This document shows positions 1-6,687 of a DNA stretch of 19,184 nt, in pieces. The DNA is from Synergistaceae bacterium (GTDB lineage Bacteria; Synergistota; Synergistia; Synergistales; Aminobacteriaceae): contig WRNQ01000015.1 of assembly GCA_009776565.1 (NCBI GenBank), forward strand, positions 3 through 19,186, given 5' to 3'. The translations under genes and the position numbers were made by a program. The notes under the pieces are model-generated. The model ran no database searches. It was not told where the DNA came from and saw only the letters and a program-made list of their open reading frames with translations. How positions within the stretch are numbered: the first letter of the stretch is position 1; every line of letters begins with the position of its first letter.

Positions 1-51
1 CACCACGAGAGCTATTGTCAGCCATTGTCTAATAACATTCTTTTTCTTCAT
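1..51 (-). CDS. Partial exported protein, N-terminus only
   Basis: The minus strand reads ATG at 51-49 followed by MKKKNVIRQWLTIALVV before the window edge. A charged KKK start followed by a hydrophobic run is typical of a signal peptide or N-terminal membrane anchor. A good GGAGGT ribosome site lies 7 bases upstream of the ATG on the minus strand (about 59-64). Only 17 codons are visible, so the mature protein cannot be identified. It is transcribed away from everything else in the window. Confidence 0.6.
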   Translation of the reverse strand, partial: MKKKNVIRQWLTIALVV

Positions 52-275
52 AATCTACACCTCCATAGTTTTCTGACGGTTCATTTTATTGTTCCTGACC
101 TTACAGATGGCCTGACAATACCATAAGCAAATATTTTCGTATATATTTAAAAAATGCTATGATAGTCGGTCTTGAACTTAATTACAGAAGAGTAAAAAAA
201 GAATATTATTATCGTTTTTTACCATAGCTATTTATTAACTGGAACTTAAAAGTTTGTACTTATCACTAAAGAAAA

Positions 276-330
276 CAACCAGAATACAATCAACCGAATA
301 CAACACCGAATTCAACCGAATACAATCTGT
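276..330. repeat. Imperfect CAACCGAATACAA tandem repeat
   Basis: Four degenerate units occur head to tail: CAACCAGAATACAAT (276-290), CAACCGAATACAA (291-303), CACCGAATT (304-312) and CAACCGAATACAATC (313-327). Lengths vary from 9 to 15 bases, which is what slippage with later decay would give. It directly abuts a second, unrelated tandem repeat at 331. Confidence 0.7.
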
Positions 331-399
331 CCTCTGCTTTGTTAACAGCCTATCCTCTATTTTGTTATTAGTACATCCTCTATTTTGTTATGCTCAAAA
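331..399. repeat. Three 23-bp tandem repeat units
   Basis: Units begin at 331, 354 and 377, exactly 23 bases apart. The conserved heads are CCTCTGCTTTGTTAA, CCTCTATTTTGTTAT and CCTCTATTTTGTTAT, followed by about 8 less conserved bases. The block lies 26 bases upstream of the ATPase remnant's start codon, so it sits where its promoter should be. No function is evident. Confidence 0.75.
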
Positions 400-424
400 G
401 CGATAATACACGAGGAGGTTGGAT

Positions 425-712
425 ATGACGCTACGCAACAGCAAGTATAAAGACCGATTGCTCGACAAACAGCGTCAAAAGCACCTTGGCGCCTTTGGCG
501 CGGTCGAAATTGTGGGATGCATGTGGTGCGGGAAAACATGGATGGCCGAGGCTCACGCTGAGAGCAAAATCAATCTTTCCATCGCGGCAACAAGGTCACT
601 AATCGAAGCAGATAACAGTCTGGCCTTTACAGGTGGTAAACCGCATGTAATCGACGAATGGCAGGAGGTTCCATCTTTATGGGATGCAACGCGTAAGGCT
701 GTAGATACATAA
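425..712 (+). pseudogene. Truncated AAA ATPase (AAA_14/DUF4143 family), N-terminal part
   Basis: The start ATG at 425 follows GAGGAGGT at 412-419; an upstream TTG at 419 overlaps that ribosome site and is rejected. The 95-residue product has a Walker A motif GCMWCGKT and a Walker B-like segment VIDEWQEVPSLWD. Both match the family of 'ATP-binding proteins' whose full members run about 400 residues and carry a C-terminal DUF4143 domain. The frame stops just after the Walker B helix, and the DNA switches at 721 to a fragment of another ATPase in the opposite orientation. The spacing between Walker A and Walker B is also shorter than usual. This is a remnant and unlikely to be active. A full relative of the same broad family lies at 17819-19039. 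Confidence 0.75.
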
Positions 713-720
713 ATTACATG

Positions 721-771
721 AATTGCAATTCATCGCCGACCCTAGCTAAATCCCTGACGTCTCGTTCAATA
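721..771 (-). pseudogene. Inverted scrap of a second DUF4143 ATPase
   Basis: Bases 721-771 match 18402-18452 in the same sense with one mismatch (721-770: CCTAGCT here against CCTGGCT there). At 18402-18452 this DNA encodes, on the minus strand, IERDVRDLARVGDELQF of the intact ATPase. The scrap is therefore a minus-strand coding fragment lying immediately after the plus-strand ATPase remnant. Similarity stops abruptly at both ends. Either a paralogue was destroyed here, leaving this piece, or the piece was copied from the gene near the right edge. Confidence 0.8.
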
Positions 772-822
772 GCAGAATAAGTAGATATAAATAGAACAGT
801 CTATCGAAATCCGGTATTATAG

Positions 823-881
823 TTTTGTCTCACTTTTGTCTCACTTTTGTTCCGCTTTGGCCGCTTTGGGGCCGCTTTGGG
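823..881. repeat. Two adjoining short tandem repeats
   Basis: The unit TTTTGTCTCAC occurs at 823-833 and 834-844 with a partial third copy at 845. It then changes to CCGCTTTGG, seen at 852-860, 861-869 and, with two extra G, to about 880. The two repeat types abut, as also seen at 276-399. No gene is disrupted visibly. Confidence 0.7.
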
Positions 882-1025
882 GCTTGAAATCTTTATGTAG
901 AAATCTCTTGATTATTCTGTTATACTGCTTTATGGGAGCCTTGGAGACGGGGGTTGTCATCCACTTTTTCAAAGTGTATGACCCACTTTTACGGTTGCCA
1001 GCAAGCTGGCCATACATATACATTG
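882..1025. mobile_element. Possible IS21-family terminal remnant
   Basis: The minus strand contains GTGGGTCA (about 979-986), followed by a GTGGATGA variant (about 957-964) in a similar setting. A GCCAGC-AA-GCTGGC hairpin lies at 997-1010. Repeated GTGGGTCA-type motifs are characteristic of IS21-family ends. An open frame on the plus strand here (836-1093) has the look of the short spurious peptides often predicted at such ends. No istA or istB coding sequence is present, so at most one end survives. I call this from motif resemblance only. Confidence 0.3.
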
Positions 1026-1180
1026 AGTTACTCTACATAGACGATTATTCAGAAGAAGCTGACGGTTATTATAGAAGTGATATTGAAATATAACAATTCC
1101 AAGTAAAGCTTTAATTAAGCATATAGAGTGCATTAATTCTCCTAATGCCCTTAGTCTAAATTTGGGAGGAGAGGTCAATA

Positions 1181-1378
1181 ATGGAAACATATTCGTTCAG
1201 AACTGTCCCAAAAAACGGAATAGTTGCATTGCCGATAGCATACGAAGAAAAGCTGGTGGAGATTACCGTACGCGTAATTAACAATACAACCAAGCGAAAA
1301 CGTGATTTGCTTTCCCCGATTGAGATAAACACTTCCGGTTGGAAATGGGACAGAGAGGAAGCCAATGAGCGACGGTAA
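1181..1378 (+). CDS. Small antitoxin-like protein upstream of PIN toxin
   Basis: This 65-residue protein has a strong ribosome site (GGGAGGAGAGG) just before the ATG. Its last 14 bases overlap the start of the PIN-domain gene, the usual arrangement for type II antitoxin-toxin pairs with translational coupling. The sequence begins METYSFRTVPKNGIVALP, which suggests a short beta-strand-rich N-terminus like an AbrB/SpoVT-type or related swapped-hairpin DNA binder, and ends in a charged tail that would bind the toxin. I do not recognise a named family. The call rests mainly on size, position and overlap. Confidence 0.55.
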   Translation: METYSFRTVPKNGIVALPIAYEEKLVEITVRVINNTTKRKRDLLSPIEINTSGWKWDREEANERR

Positions 1379-1691
1379 AGCATTTCTGGACACGAATGTT
1401 TTTATCTATATGTACGACGCTTCTCAGCCGGACAGGAAAGAGGTAAGCCTGTCACTGCTTGATACAAACGACTGCATTACCAGCACACAAGCCATCAATG
1501 AAATAAGCAATGTCCTCTTGAGAAAACTGAAAAAGCCCTTTTCGGAGGTCATGCAGGTTCTGGAAGATATTTATCTTGTATGCGAGGTCAAACTGGTTCA
1601 AAAGGCTACGTTTTTATACGCTATTGGCCTGATGGAGCGTTATGGGTTCTCCTATTATGATTGCCTGATGCTGGCTTCTGCAATGAAGTGA
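1365..1691 (+). CDS. PIN-domain ribonuclease toxin, C-terminally truncated
   Basis: The N-terminus FLDTNVFIYMYD carries the first catalytic Asp (residue 9). The central ISTQ-like segment TSTQAINEISNVLLRK carries the conserved Glu. SYYDCLMLASAMK carries the third acid. VapC-like PIN proteins degrade RNA using four acidic residues and Mg2+. In the family this last segment continues about 20-30 residues through a Ser-Glu-Asp motif, giving 130-140 residues in total. Here the frame stops at residue 108, directly after LASAMK, and the next gene's DNA begins. The toxin therefore lacks its last catalytic acid and final strand and is probably inactive. The overlap with the upstream antitoxin gene is intact. 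Confidence 0.8.
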   Translation: MSDGKAFLDTNVFIYMYDASQPDRKEVSLSLLDTNDCITSTQAINEISNVLLRKLKKPFSEVMQVLEDIYLVCEVKLVQKATFLYAIGLMERYGFSYYDCLMLASAMK

Positions 1692-1696
1692 TTGTA

Positions 1697-2515
1697 ATGC
1701 TGATATTTGATGATACAGAAAAACAAAAAGCTATAGATACCACTAGTGAGCAATGGGAGAATTTCAAAAATGCACTTGTAATTAAAGCTATTTCCTACGA
1801 TGATACTGATAAGGCAAAAGAAGAAAATTTTCTTAAGGTATTTGACGACCTATTTAGAAATTCACATAGCTTGGTAGAACTTGATATTGCAGATATTTAT
1901 GTAAAGTATCCGCTGTATAGGGCGGTTAGGTTATCTGATAATGAAGTGCCAGACTATACTCGCTTTATTCCAGATGCTACAAAAGGCGGGTGTAATAATC
2001 GTTTTAGCCCAAAGGGTATCGAATGGCTGTATTTAGGAATTTCAAATGGAAGGAGTAGCAATGAGGAAATAAAAACTTGTTGCATAAAGGAGATTAAGCC
2101 TAATAATGGGGATCGTGTTGCTATATGCAAATTTGAAGTAAACAGGAAATTCCATAAGAACCAAAAAAGAAACTATGTGATTGACCTTACGATTGCAGAT
2201 AATACAACATATGATGAACTAAATAGAGATTTAGAAAAAATGGGGCTGTCACAATCATTGCGTACATATAAAATTAAAAAATGGGTAGCTTTTACATATA
2301 TGAAAATGCTATCCTCTGAAATATTTGTCCCGCTGTCATCTGTTGATACAAGTATAGAATATCTACCATTTCAATGTTTAGCAAAGTATTTTGAAAGACA
2401 CAACTTACGCGGTATCATATATAAAAGTACAGTTTATGAGAAATTTCGAAATATCGTACTTTTTGATAAAAAAATCGCTTCCCCTGTTGGTGATATTGAG
2501 GTTAGGAAAATATAA
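1697..2515 (+). CDS. RES-domain protein (NAD+-degrading toxin family)
   Basis: This is a 272-residue protein. The RES signature (Arg-Glu-Ser) is visible as NRFSPKGIEWLYLG with Arg102, an acidic segment EEIKTCCIKE (residues 123-132) and IIYKSTVYEKFRNIVLF with Ser244. YLPFQCLAKYFERHNLRGI is the usual helix before the Ser. RES toxins such as MbcT consume NAD+. An N-terminal extension of about 70 residues precedes LYRAVRL, which makes this longer than the 150-200 residue type II toxins and closer to larger RES proteins of defence-like settings. No Xre antitoxin gene adjoins it. Start choice is weak: ATG 1697 has only a poor ribosome site, and the gene begins exactly where the PIN gene is cut off, so its own 5' end or promoter may have been lost. 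The gene is AT-rich compared with its neighbours. Confidence 0.75.
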   Translation: MLIFDDTEKQKAIDTTSEQWENFKNALVIKAISYDDTDKAKEENFLKVFDDLFRNSHSLVELDIADIYVKYPLYRAVRLSDNEVPDYTRFIPDATKGGCNNRFSPKGIEWLYLGISNGRSSNEEIKTCCIKEIKPNNGDRVAICKFEVNRKFHKNQKRNYVIDLTIADNTTYDELNRDLEKMGLSQSLRTYKIKKWVAFTYMKMLSSEIFVPLSSVDTSIEYLPFQCLAKYFERHNLRGIIYKSTVYEKFRNIVLFDKKIASPVGDIEVRKI

Positions 2516-2556
2516 TTATGGGGAGCAATCGGCGCATTTCCGATGCTCATCATGTT

Positions 2557-3060
2557 TTACATCTTCACAATCTCCGCAAGCTGTTTTATCAAATCCGAGA
2601 GCGGAGTCCACAATGCGGCGTATTCATTTTGCAATGCAGATATTTCCTGCGAATCAATACCGCCGTAAGTGTTCACCCTCTCGGCAATCTGGCTCAAATT
2701 GTTGGAACTACGCCGTTGCAGGGACACAAGCTCTTAAACCGGGGATAAATCGACATGAAGCACATATCCATTTAAAGCCATCTTGTGGACAAACACCGCC
2801 ATGTTAGTTGTACCTGCTTCGCTCATGCGATCCTGTATTAAATCGTAGTCTGCCTGTGTTACCCTCATATACAGGGAAATGTCGCAGTTGCGGTTTGACT
2901 TTTTCACCGTTCGCACTCCCTGCTCCTCTTCTTTTCGGTCGGGGCTCACCCGGTCAAACGACTTGTTCTGCGGTGCATGTATAGGGGCAGGCGGTGCGCT
3001 GTTCAAAACGCCGTCAATCATGTTCGTAATTTCTTCCGTAGACAATTCCACGTCTTTCAA
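2557..3060 (-). pseudogene. mobC: MobC-type plasmid mobilisation protein, broken by an in-frame stop
   Basis: The minus strand from TTG 3060 reads 108 residues, including SLYMRVTQADYDLIQDRMSE, a ribbon-helix-helix-like start, and AVFVHKMALNGYVLHVDLSPV. It then hits TAA at 2736-2734. In the same frame, without a shift, the next 58 codons read ELVSLQRRSSNNLSQIAERV and onward to a second TAA at 2559-2557. That continuation matches the usual MobC C-terminus (snNlNQiA-type motif). One nonsense substitution therefore splits an otherwise complete gene. MobC helps a relaxase open oriT DNA; no relaxase follows, so the mobile element has decayed. No ATG is available at the 5' end and the TTG start is uncertain. 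Confidence 0.8.
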
Positions 3061-3100
3061 GTAGTTATCTTTATCTGTCTTTATATAGCCCTACCTTTCG

Positions 3101-3299
3101 TCACGATTTTTTGTCCGTTTTAGCCGAATTGCCGCACTCAGCAATTTTGGCGACTTCTACAAGCTTTTACCATATCGGGTGGGGGCGCGGGAAACTCCGC
3201 TACTCCGTCTGGTTCTTCCATTACCGGGTCGGTCATATGTGCCCGGCGAAGACATAATTCCAATCGCGTGACTAACTCTACATGGAAGCCGTATTCCAT
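3101..3299 (-). pseudogene. Unidentified remnant upstream of the mobC gene, possibly frameshifted
   Basis: A minus-strand frame with ATG at 3299 (MEYGFHVELVTRLELCLRRA) runs to PPPDMVKACRSRQNC and stops at 3138. Adding one A to the A4 run near 3163-3166 would instead continue as KLVEVAKIAECGNSAKTDKKS and stop at 3101. That lies just before an AGGTAGGG stretch upstream of mobC. This suggests a gene once co-transcribed with mobC that has lost a base. I do not recognise the product, and the frameshift is inference from reading frame and position only. The rest of 3061-3483 shows no further gene. Confidence 0.3.
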
Positions 3300-3426
3300 A
3301 CCTTCGTAATCAATTATTTGATAGTTGCTAAGTATCATGTGATGAAAAAACATATTTCTGGATATAAGCGAAATAATACCCGAAAGTAGTATTTCAGAAT
3401 ACCAATTATGGGCTATAGATAAACTT

Positions 3427-3445
3427 AATTTGTACAAATTATAAT
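3427..3445 (+). promoter_or_regulatory. Palindromic operator candidate overlapping a TATAAT box
   Basis: AATTTGTACAAATT at 3427-3440 is a perfect 14-base palindrome. Its last base begins a TATAAT hexamer (3440-3445) placed 38 bases before the start of the first gene of the plus-strand cluster. The expected -35 position (about 3417-3422) has no TTGACA-like sequence, so transcription may depend on an activator bound at or upstream of the palindrome. The 11-mer TTGTACAAATT recurs at 11069-11079 near the start of the LuxR-type gene. Confidence 0.45.
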
Positions 3446-3483
3446 AATAGATAATAAATAAAACAGAAAAGGAGGTGAATTTA

Positions 3484-4464
3484 ATGGCAAAAAATAGAAT
3501 TCAGGAAATACTCGGAATTAAGTATCCGATTGTTCAAGCGTCAATGACATGGATCACAAATGCGGAATTTGTTGCGGCAGTTTCAGAAGCCGGCGGTATG
3601 GGAGTATTAGGACCAAATGCCGGACAGACGACGCTTACAACAGATCCGATAGAAACTGCAGAACGCATGCGGAAAGAGATTATTAAAACAAGAAGACTGA
3701 CAGACAAGCCGTTTGCGGTGCAATATATTGTTCCAATGCCCGCATTTCCTTCTACGTACACTTTTTCCGGGCCAATTCTGAATGTTCTGGAAGAGGAAGA
3801 AGTAAAGTACGTGCTTGCTTCGGGATATATCATCACAGAGGAGATAAAAAAGCTTAAGGATAAAGGATTCACGGTCATCTTCCGTGATCTTGACCCGACT
3901 ATTGAAGCGGCTAAAGCTGCTGAAGAAGTGGGCGTTGACGTGCTTATAGCCACTGGTTACAACGAGGGCGGAGCAATGCCAAGCCGAAGAATAGGAACAC
4001 TTACAATTGTTCCAATGATAGTGGATGCTGTAAAAACCCCTGTTTTAGCTGCCGGCGGCATTGTGGACAATCGCCGTATGAAAGCCGTTATAGATTTAGG
4101 CGCTCAAGGTGCTTATATTGGGACGCTTTTTGTCGTTTCAAAAGAGTGTCCGGCAAGCGAGATATGCAAACAAGATATTGTTAACAGCGAATCAAAAGAT
4201 CTGGTTGAATTCTTTGGAATACCTACATTTTGGCGCGCAACGCCGCATAAGCTGGCGCTAGAACTCGCGAAAATGACTGAGAGTGGTTCCACTCGCGAGG
4301 ACGTTGCCGCAAGAATGAACGATTTGATCGCGCTTAAAGCCGGTATGCTGGATGGTGATCTGGAAAATGGTATTAATTCGGTGTCCGATGCAGTCAGTGA
4401 TATTAAGAGTATTCGCACATGTAAGGAGATAATTAACGACCTTGTAAGAGGCATGGAATTCTGA
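3484..4464 (+). CDS. Nitronate monooxygenase/FabK-like FMN flavoprotein
   Basis: This 326-residue protein has the 2-nitropropane dioxygenase (NMO) TIM-barrel fold. The N-terminus LGIKYPIVQASMTWITNAE is the usual first strand with the FMN-contacting stretch. AAGGIVDNRRM (189-199) and GAQGAYIGTLF (206-216) form the phosphate-binding end. Family members oxidise nitronates or act as FMN enoyl-ACP reductases. The segment that normally reads EAGGH and carries the catalytic His is NEGGAM here (160-165), so Ala replaces His and classical nitronate oxidation is doubtful. The start ATG 3484 is set by AGGAGGTG at 3470-3477; a GTG at 3475 overlaps that site and is rejected. It is the first gene of the cluster, 49 bases before the next. 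The real substrate is unknown. Confidence 0.75.
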   Translation: MAKNRIQEILGIKYPIVQASMTWITNAEFVAAVSEAGGMGVLGPNAGQTTLTTDPIETAERMRKEIIKTRRLTDKPFAVQYIVPMPAFPSTYTFSGPILNVLEEEEVKYVLASGYIITEEIKKLKDKGFTVIFRDLDPTIEAAKAAEEVGVDVLIATGYNEGGAMPSRRIGTLTIVPMIVDAVKTPVLAAGGIVDNRRMKAVIDLGAQGAYIGTLFVVSKECPASEICKQDIVNSESKDLVEFFGIPTFWRATPHKLALELAKMTESGSTREDVAARMNDLIALKAGMLDGDLENGINSVSDAVSDIKSIRTCKEIINDLVRGMEF

Positions 4465-4513
4465 CCGGCCGGCGCCACTGGTAACAATTGATAAAGAAGG
4501 GGAGTTATGTAAC

Positions 4514-5299
4514 ATGGAAACGTTAATGATTATCTATAGTAATCCGACGGAAGAGTCAAGAGAAGATGAATTCAACAACTGGTACACATGGGTGCACATT
4601 CGCGACGTCATGTCGCTCGAAGGCTCGATTGCTGTACAAAGGTTTGAACTTGACTCGCATCAACCGGAAAACCCATTTACAACATGTAAATACCTTGCTT
4701 TATACGAAATCGCTAGTAAAGACGCCTGTTCACAAGGTCATGCCGACCGCTTGCTGACTTGGAGAATGCGCGTCTCCACCGCATTTGATTTTCCGTCACA
4801 TATTGAAGGGTATTGGGATCCTGTTCACAGTACTGCTGATTTTGCAGAATATGCTGATTACAAAGGTGATAAAGCTGTTCTGATCGTCCGTATTAAGGCA
4901 AAGGGCTCTGAAAAAGTGGAGGATATTCTGGCAATCGATACGTTGAATAAAATAGCAGGGCTTCCGGGTTTTGTCGCGGCGCACTTAAATATATACGCGA
5001 AGGATCAAATGGCTACAACTTTGGCAAATCCGCCGGAACCAATGAGTCATACACTCGTTTGTCAACTATCTGATTCAGCCGCTGCTTCGGCTGCGTGGGA
5101 CGGATATCTCAATAATCATCCTGCAATATGGAAAGGACTTAAATTCGAAAGCGCAATGTATAAACCAGTTATTGATAGATTTAAGGCGTGCGACCGAATA
5201 AAAAGTCCCGAATGGCGAGCCATTTCCTTTTTATCGCACGCGATTCTTGGACTAGTTGGAGAGGTAAAGCCGGAAGACAATGTAAGTTTATTCGATTAA
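4514..5299 (+). CDS. Tandem dimeric alpha/beta-barrel protein, EthD-like
   Basis: This 261-residue protein appears to be two ferredoxin-like halves. The first (about 1-110) starts METLMIIYSNPTEESREDEF and contains NNWYTWVHIRDVMSLEG, the typical helix of small stress-response or EthD-like dimeric barrels, then a YLALYEI strand. The second (about 117-210) starts KAVLIVRIKAKGSEKVEDIL and has GLPGFVAAHLNIY. Such folds bind small hydrophobic or aromatic ligands or act as oxygenase or decarboxylase accessories. No catalytic residues can be assigned. AAGGGGAG lies upstream of the ATG. Placed between a flavoprotein and a zinc dehydrogenase, it probably acts on the same pathway's substrate. Confidence 0.6.
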   Translation: METLMIIYSNPTEESREDEFNNWYTWVHIRDVMSLEGSIAVQRFELDSHQPENPFTTCKYLALYEIASKDACSQGHADRLLTWRMRVSTAFDFPSHIEGYWDPVHSTADFAEYADYKGDKAVLIVRIKAKGSEKVEDILAIDTLNKIAGLPGFVAAHLNIYAKDQMATTLANPPEPMSHTLVCQLSDSAAASAAWDGYLNNHPAIWKGLKFESAMYKPVIDRFKACDRIKSPEWRAISFLSHAILGLVGEVKPEDNVSLFD

Positions 5300-5335
5300 G
5301 CCCGTTAAAACTAAAATGGAGGGAGAAATTATAAG

Positions 5336-6475
5336 ATGATAAATAAAATGAAAGCATGGATGTGTTACGCCCCAAACATTATTGAACCTGAAACGGTGGA
5401 TGTCCCGCAGCCGGCTGATGACGAGGCTCTGGTGGAGATACTGGCTTGTGGTATCTGTTACACCGAGTATCATTCTTATATGGGGGTTCCAGGGTTGCTT
5501 GGCTCCACAGGAGCGCCGCTTAATGTTCGCGCGCCGGTAGGTTATACTCCCGGACATGAGAGCTGTGGAAGAATTGTTGAAGTAGGAAAAAATGTCAGGA
5601 ATTTCAAGATTGGCGACCGAGTTGTATTGAGTCCGGGTCCCACATGCGGCGATGGATGCATTGTCTGCAAAAGCGGTATAAACAATAACTGTATTGGAGA
5701 TGGCGCCACGGCGTCGTTTGGACACTTTGCGGAATTCGCAATCGCCAAAGAGCGAAATATGTACAAAATTCCCGATGGGGTAGGCGATTTTGAGGGGGCG
5801 GCAATGGAGTCTCTTGTAGAGGGTGTGCGCGGAGTGCGAAAATACTCGCGTTTGGGTGATAATACAGTGTTTTTCGGTATGGAAGACTATAATATGGGCG
5901 CATACGAAATGATTAAAAATACATGCACGAATCTTATTGTGGTGGAAACACTTACCAACCGAAGAGAATGGCTCAAACGCATTGGCGTCAAACACATCGT
6001 CAATCCTGATAAAACCGATCCTTTGGAGTATATTGACAATTTGATGCCGTTTGGAGCGGATGTTATCTATGTAGCGGCTGACGCAGCGCTGTATCCTACT
6101 ACGCGCAAATACCTGTCCTGGGCTTACGAGACGGCGCGAGTTGGTGGCAGGATTTGTATAATGCGCCCATATGGCGATGATTTTTGGCACAATTCAGCAG
6201 TAAATATTGGTTGGATTAAGGAAGTCAATCTCCAGTTTGTTGTGGGTTGGGGTGACGAAGCGTGGCTCGGCGGACGTGAAAGGGGAGATATGAATGTGCT
6301 GGCTCAGTGGATTTCGGACGGCAGGATTCGGGCGGACTCACATTTCACCAAAGTCGTGGATTTCAAGGACATAAACACGAAAGCTGACGTTGATAAACTT
6401 TTTGGAATGTATCTCGATAAAGAAGTCAAAATAGCGGTGCGTATATCCAGCGTTCAAAAGCCCAAATATGTTTAG
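5336..6475 (+). CDS. Zinc-dependent alcohol dehydrogenase-like (MDR) protein
   Basis: This is a 379-residue protein of the medium-chain dehydrogenase superfamily. Catalytic zinc residues are seen in CGICYTEYH (Cys41, Glu44) and GHESCG (His74, Glu75). A structural zinc lobe is complete with Cys104, Cys108, Cys111 and Cys119. VEVGKNVRNFKIGDRVV is the standard core strand. Family members oxidise alcohols or reduce ketones with NAD(P)H. The nucleotide-binding turn that is normally GxGxxG reads FFGMEDYNMGAYE (179-191), so the glycine loop is missing or strongly altered, although the following acidic strand end LIVVE is present. It may use a different cofactor geometry or have lost redox activity. 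The start ATG 5336 follows GGAGGGAG at 5318-5325. It lies upstream of acetoin-dehydrogenase-like genes, where butanediol-type dehydrogenases are often found. Confidence 0.8.
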   Translation: MINKMKAWMCYAPNIIEPETVDVPQPADDEALVEILACGICYTEYHSYMGVPGLLGSTGAPLNVRAPVGYTPGHESCGRIVEVGKNVRNFKIGDRVVLSPGPTCGDGCIVCKSGINNNCIGDGATASFGHFAEFAIAKERNMYKIPDGVGDFEGAAMESLVEGVRGVRKYSRLGDNTVFFGMEDYNMGAYEMIKNTCTNLIVVETLTNRREWLKRIGVKHIVNPDKTDPLEYIDNLMPFGADVIYVAADAALYPTTRKYLSWAYETARVGGRICIMRPYGDDFWHNSAVNIGWIKEVNLQFVVGWGDEAWLGGRERGDMNVLAQWISDGRIRADSHFTKVVDFKDINTKADVDKLFGMYLDKEVKIAVRISSVQKPKYV

Positions 6476-6477
6476 CG

Positions 6478-6558
6478 ACAATATTCCGACAACGATAATT
6501 ACGACAAATACTCCGGCAACGCTAATTAAAATAAATATTCCGGCAACGCTAGTTTAAA
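6478..6558. repeat. Three 27-bp imperfect tandem repeats after the MDR gene
   Basis: Units with the core ATTCCGRCAACGMTAATT occur with ATTCC/ACTCC starting at 6483, 6510 and 6537, exactly 27 bases apart. The second and third are nearly identical in the core TCCGGCAACGCTA. They begin 3 bases after the stop codon and fill the first part of the 212-base gap before E1 alpha. The rest of that gap (6559-6672) holds a TATGAT hexamer at 6652-6657 that might be a -10 element, without a clear -35. Confidence 0.75.
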
Positions 6559-6687
6559 CAAAAACGCATGGTGCGGATTCATCCCCGGTGGTCTAGCTGA
6601 CTTATTAAAGCTTCGCGATTAATCAATAATCATTCAGGAATATGTATTAAGTATGATAACGCAAAAATTAAAAAGGAGGTATGCGCA

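Larger units (their letters stand above)
52..424. other. Intergenic region with short tandem repeats
   Basis: This 373-base stretch separates the leftward partial gene from the rightward ATPase remnant. It is AT-rich and has no convincing coding sequence. Its right half (276-399) is made of two different short tandem repeats, listed separately. A GATAAT hexamer at 402-407 could be a -10 element for the ATPase remnant, but no good -35 accompanies it. No clear promoter for the leftward gene was recognised. Confidence 0.6.

Noticed and set aside
836..1093. 85-codon plus-strand frame as a membrane protein gene
   Set aside because: It starts inside simple tandem repeats, has no ribosome site, and resembles spurious frames at IS21-type ends.
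2734..2736. Recoded or read-through stop in mobC
   Set aside because: TAA is not the codon used for selenocysteine or pyrrolysine. A simple nonsense mutation in a decaying mobile element is the plainer explanation.
2391..2807. 138-codon plus-strand frame overlapping the RES gene end and mobC
   Set aside because: It runs out of frame through the RES gene and then antisense to the mobC frame, whose residues match a known family.
5288..6190. 300-codon minus-strand frame opposite the MDR gene
   Set aside because: It has no ribosome site and no recognisable motif, and the plus strand encodes clear zinc-binding and family motifs.
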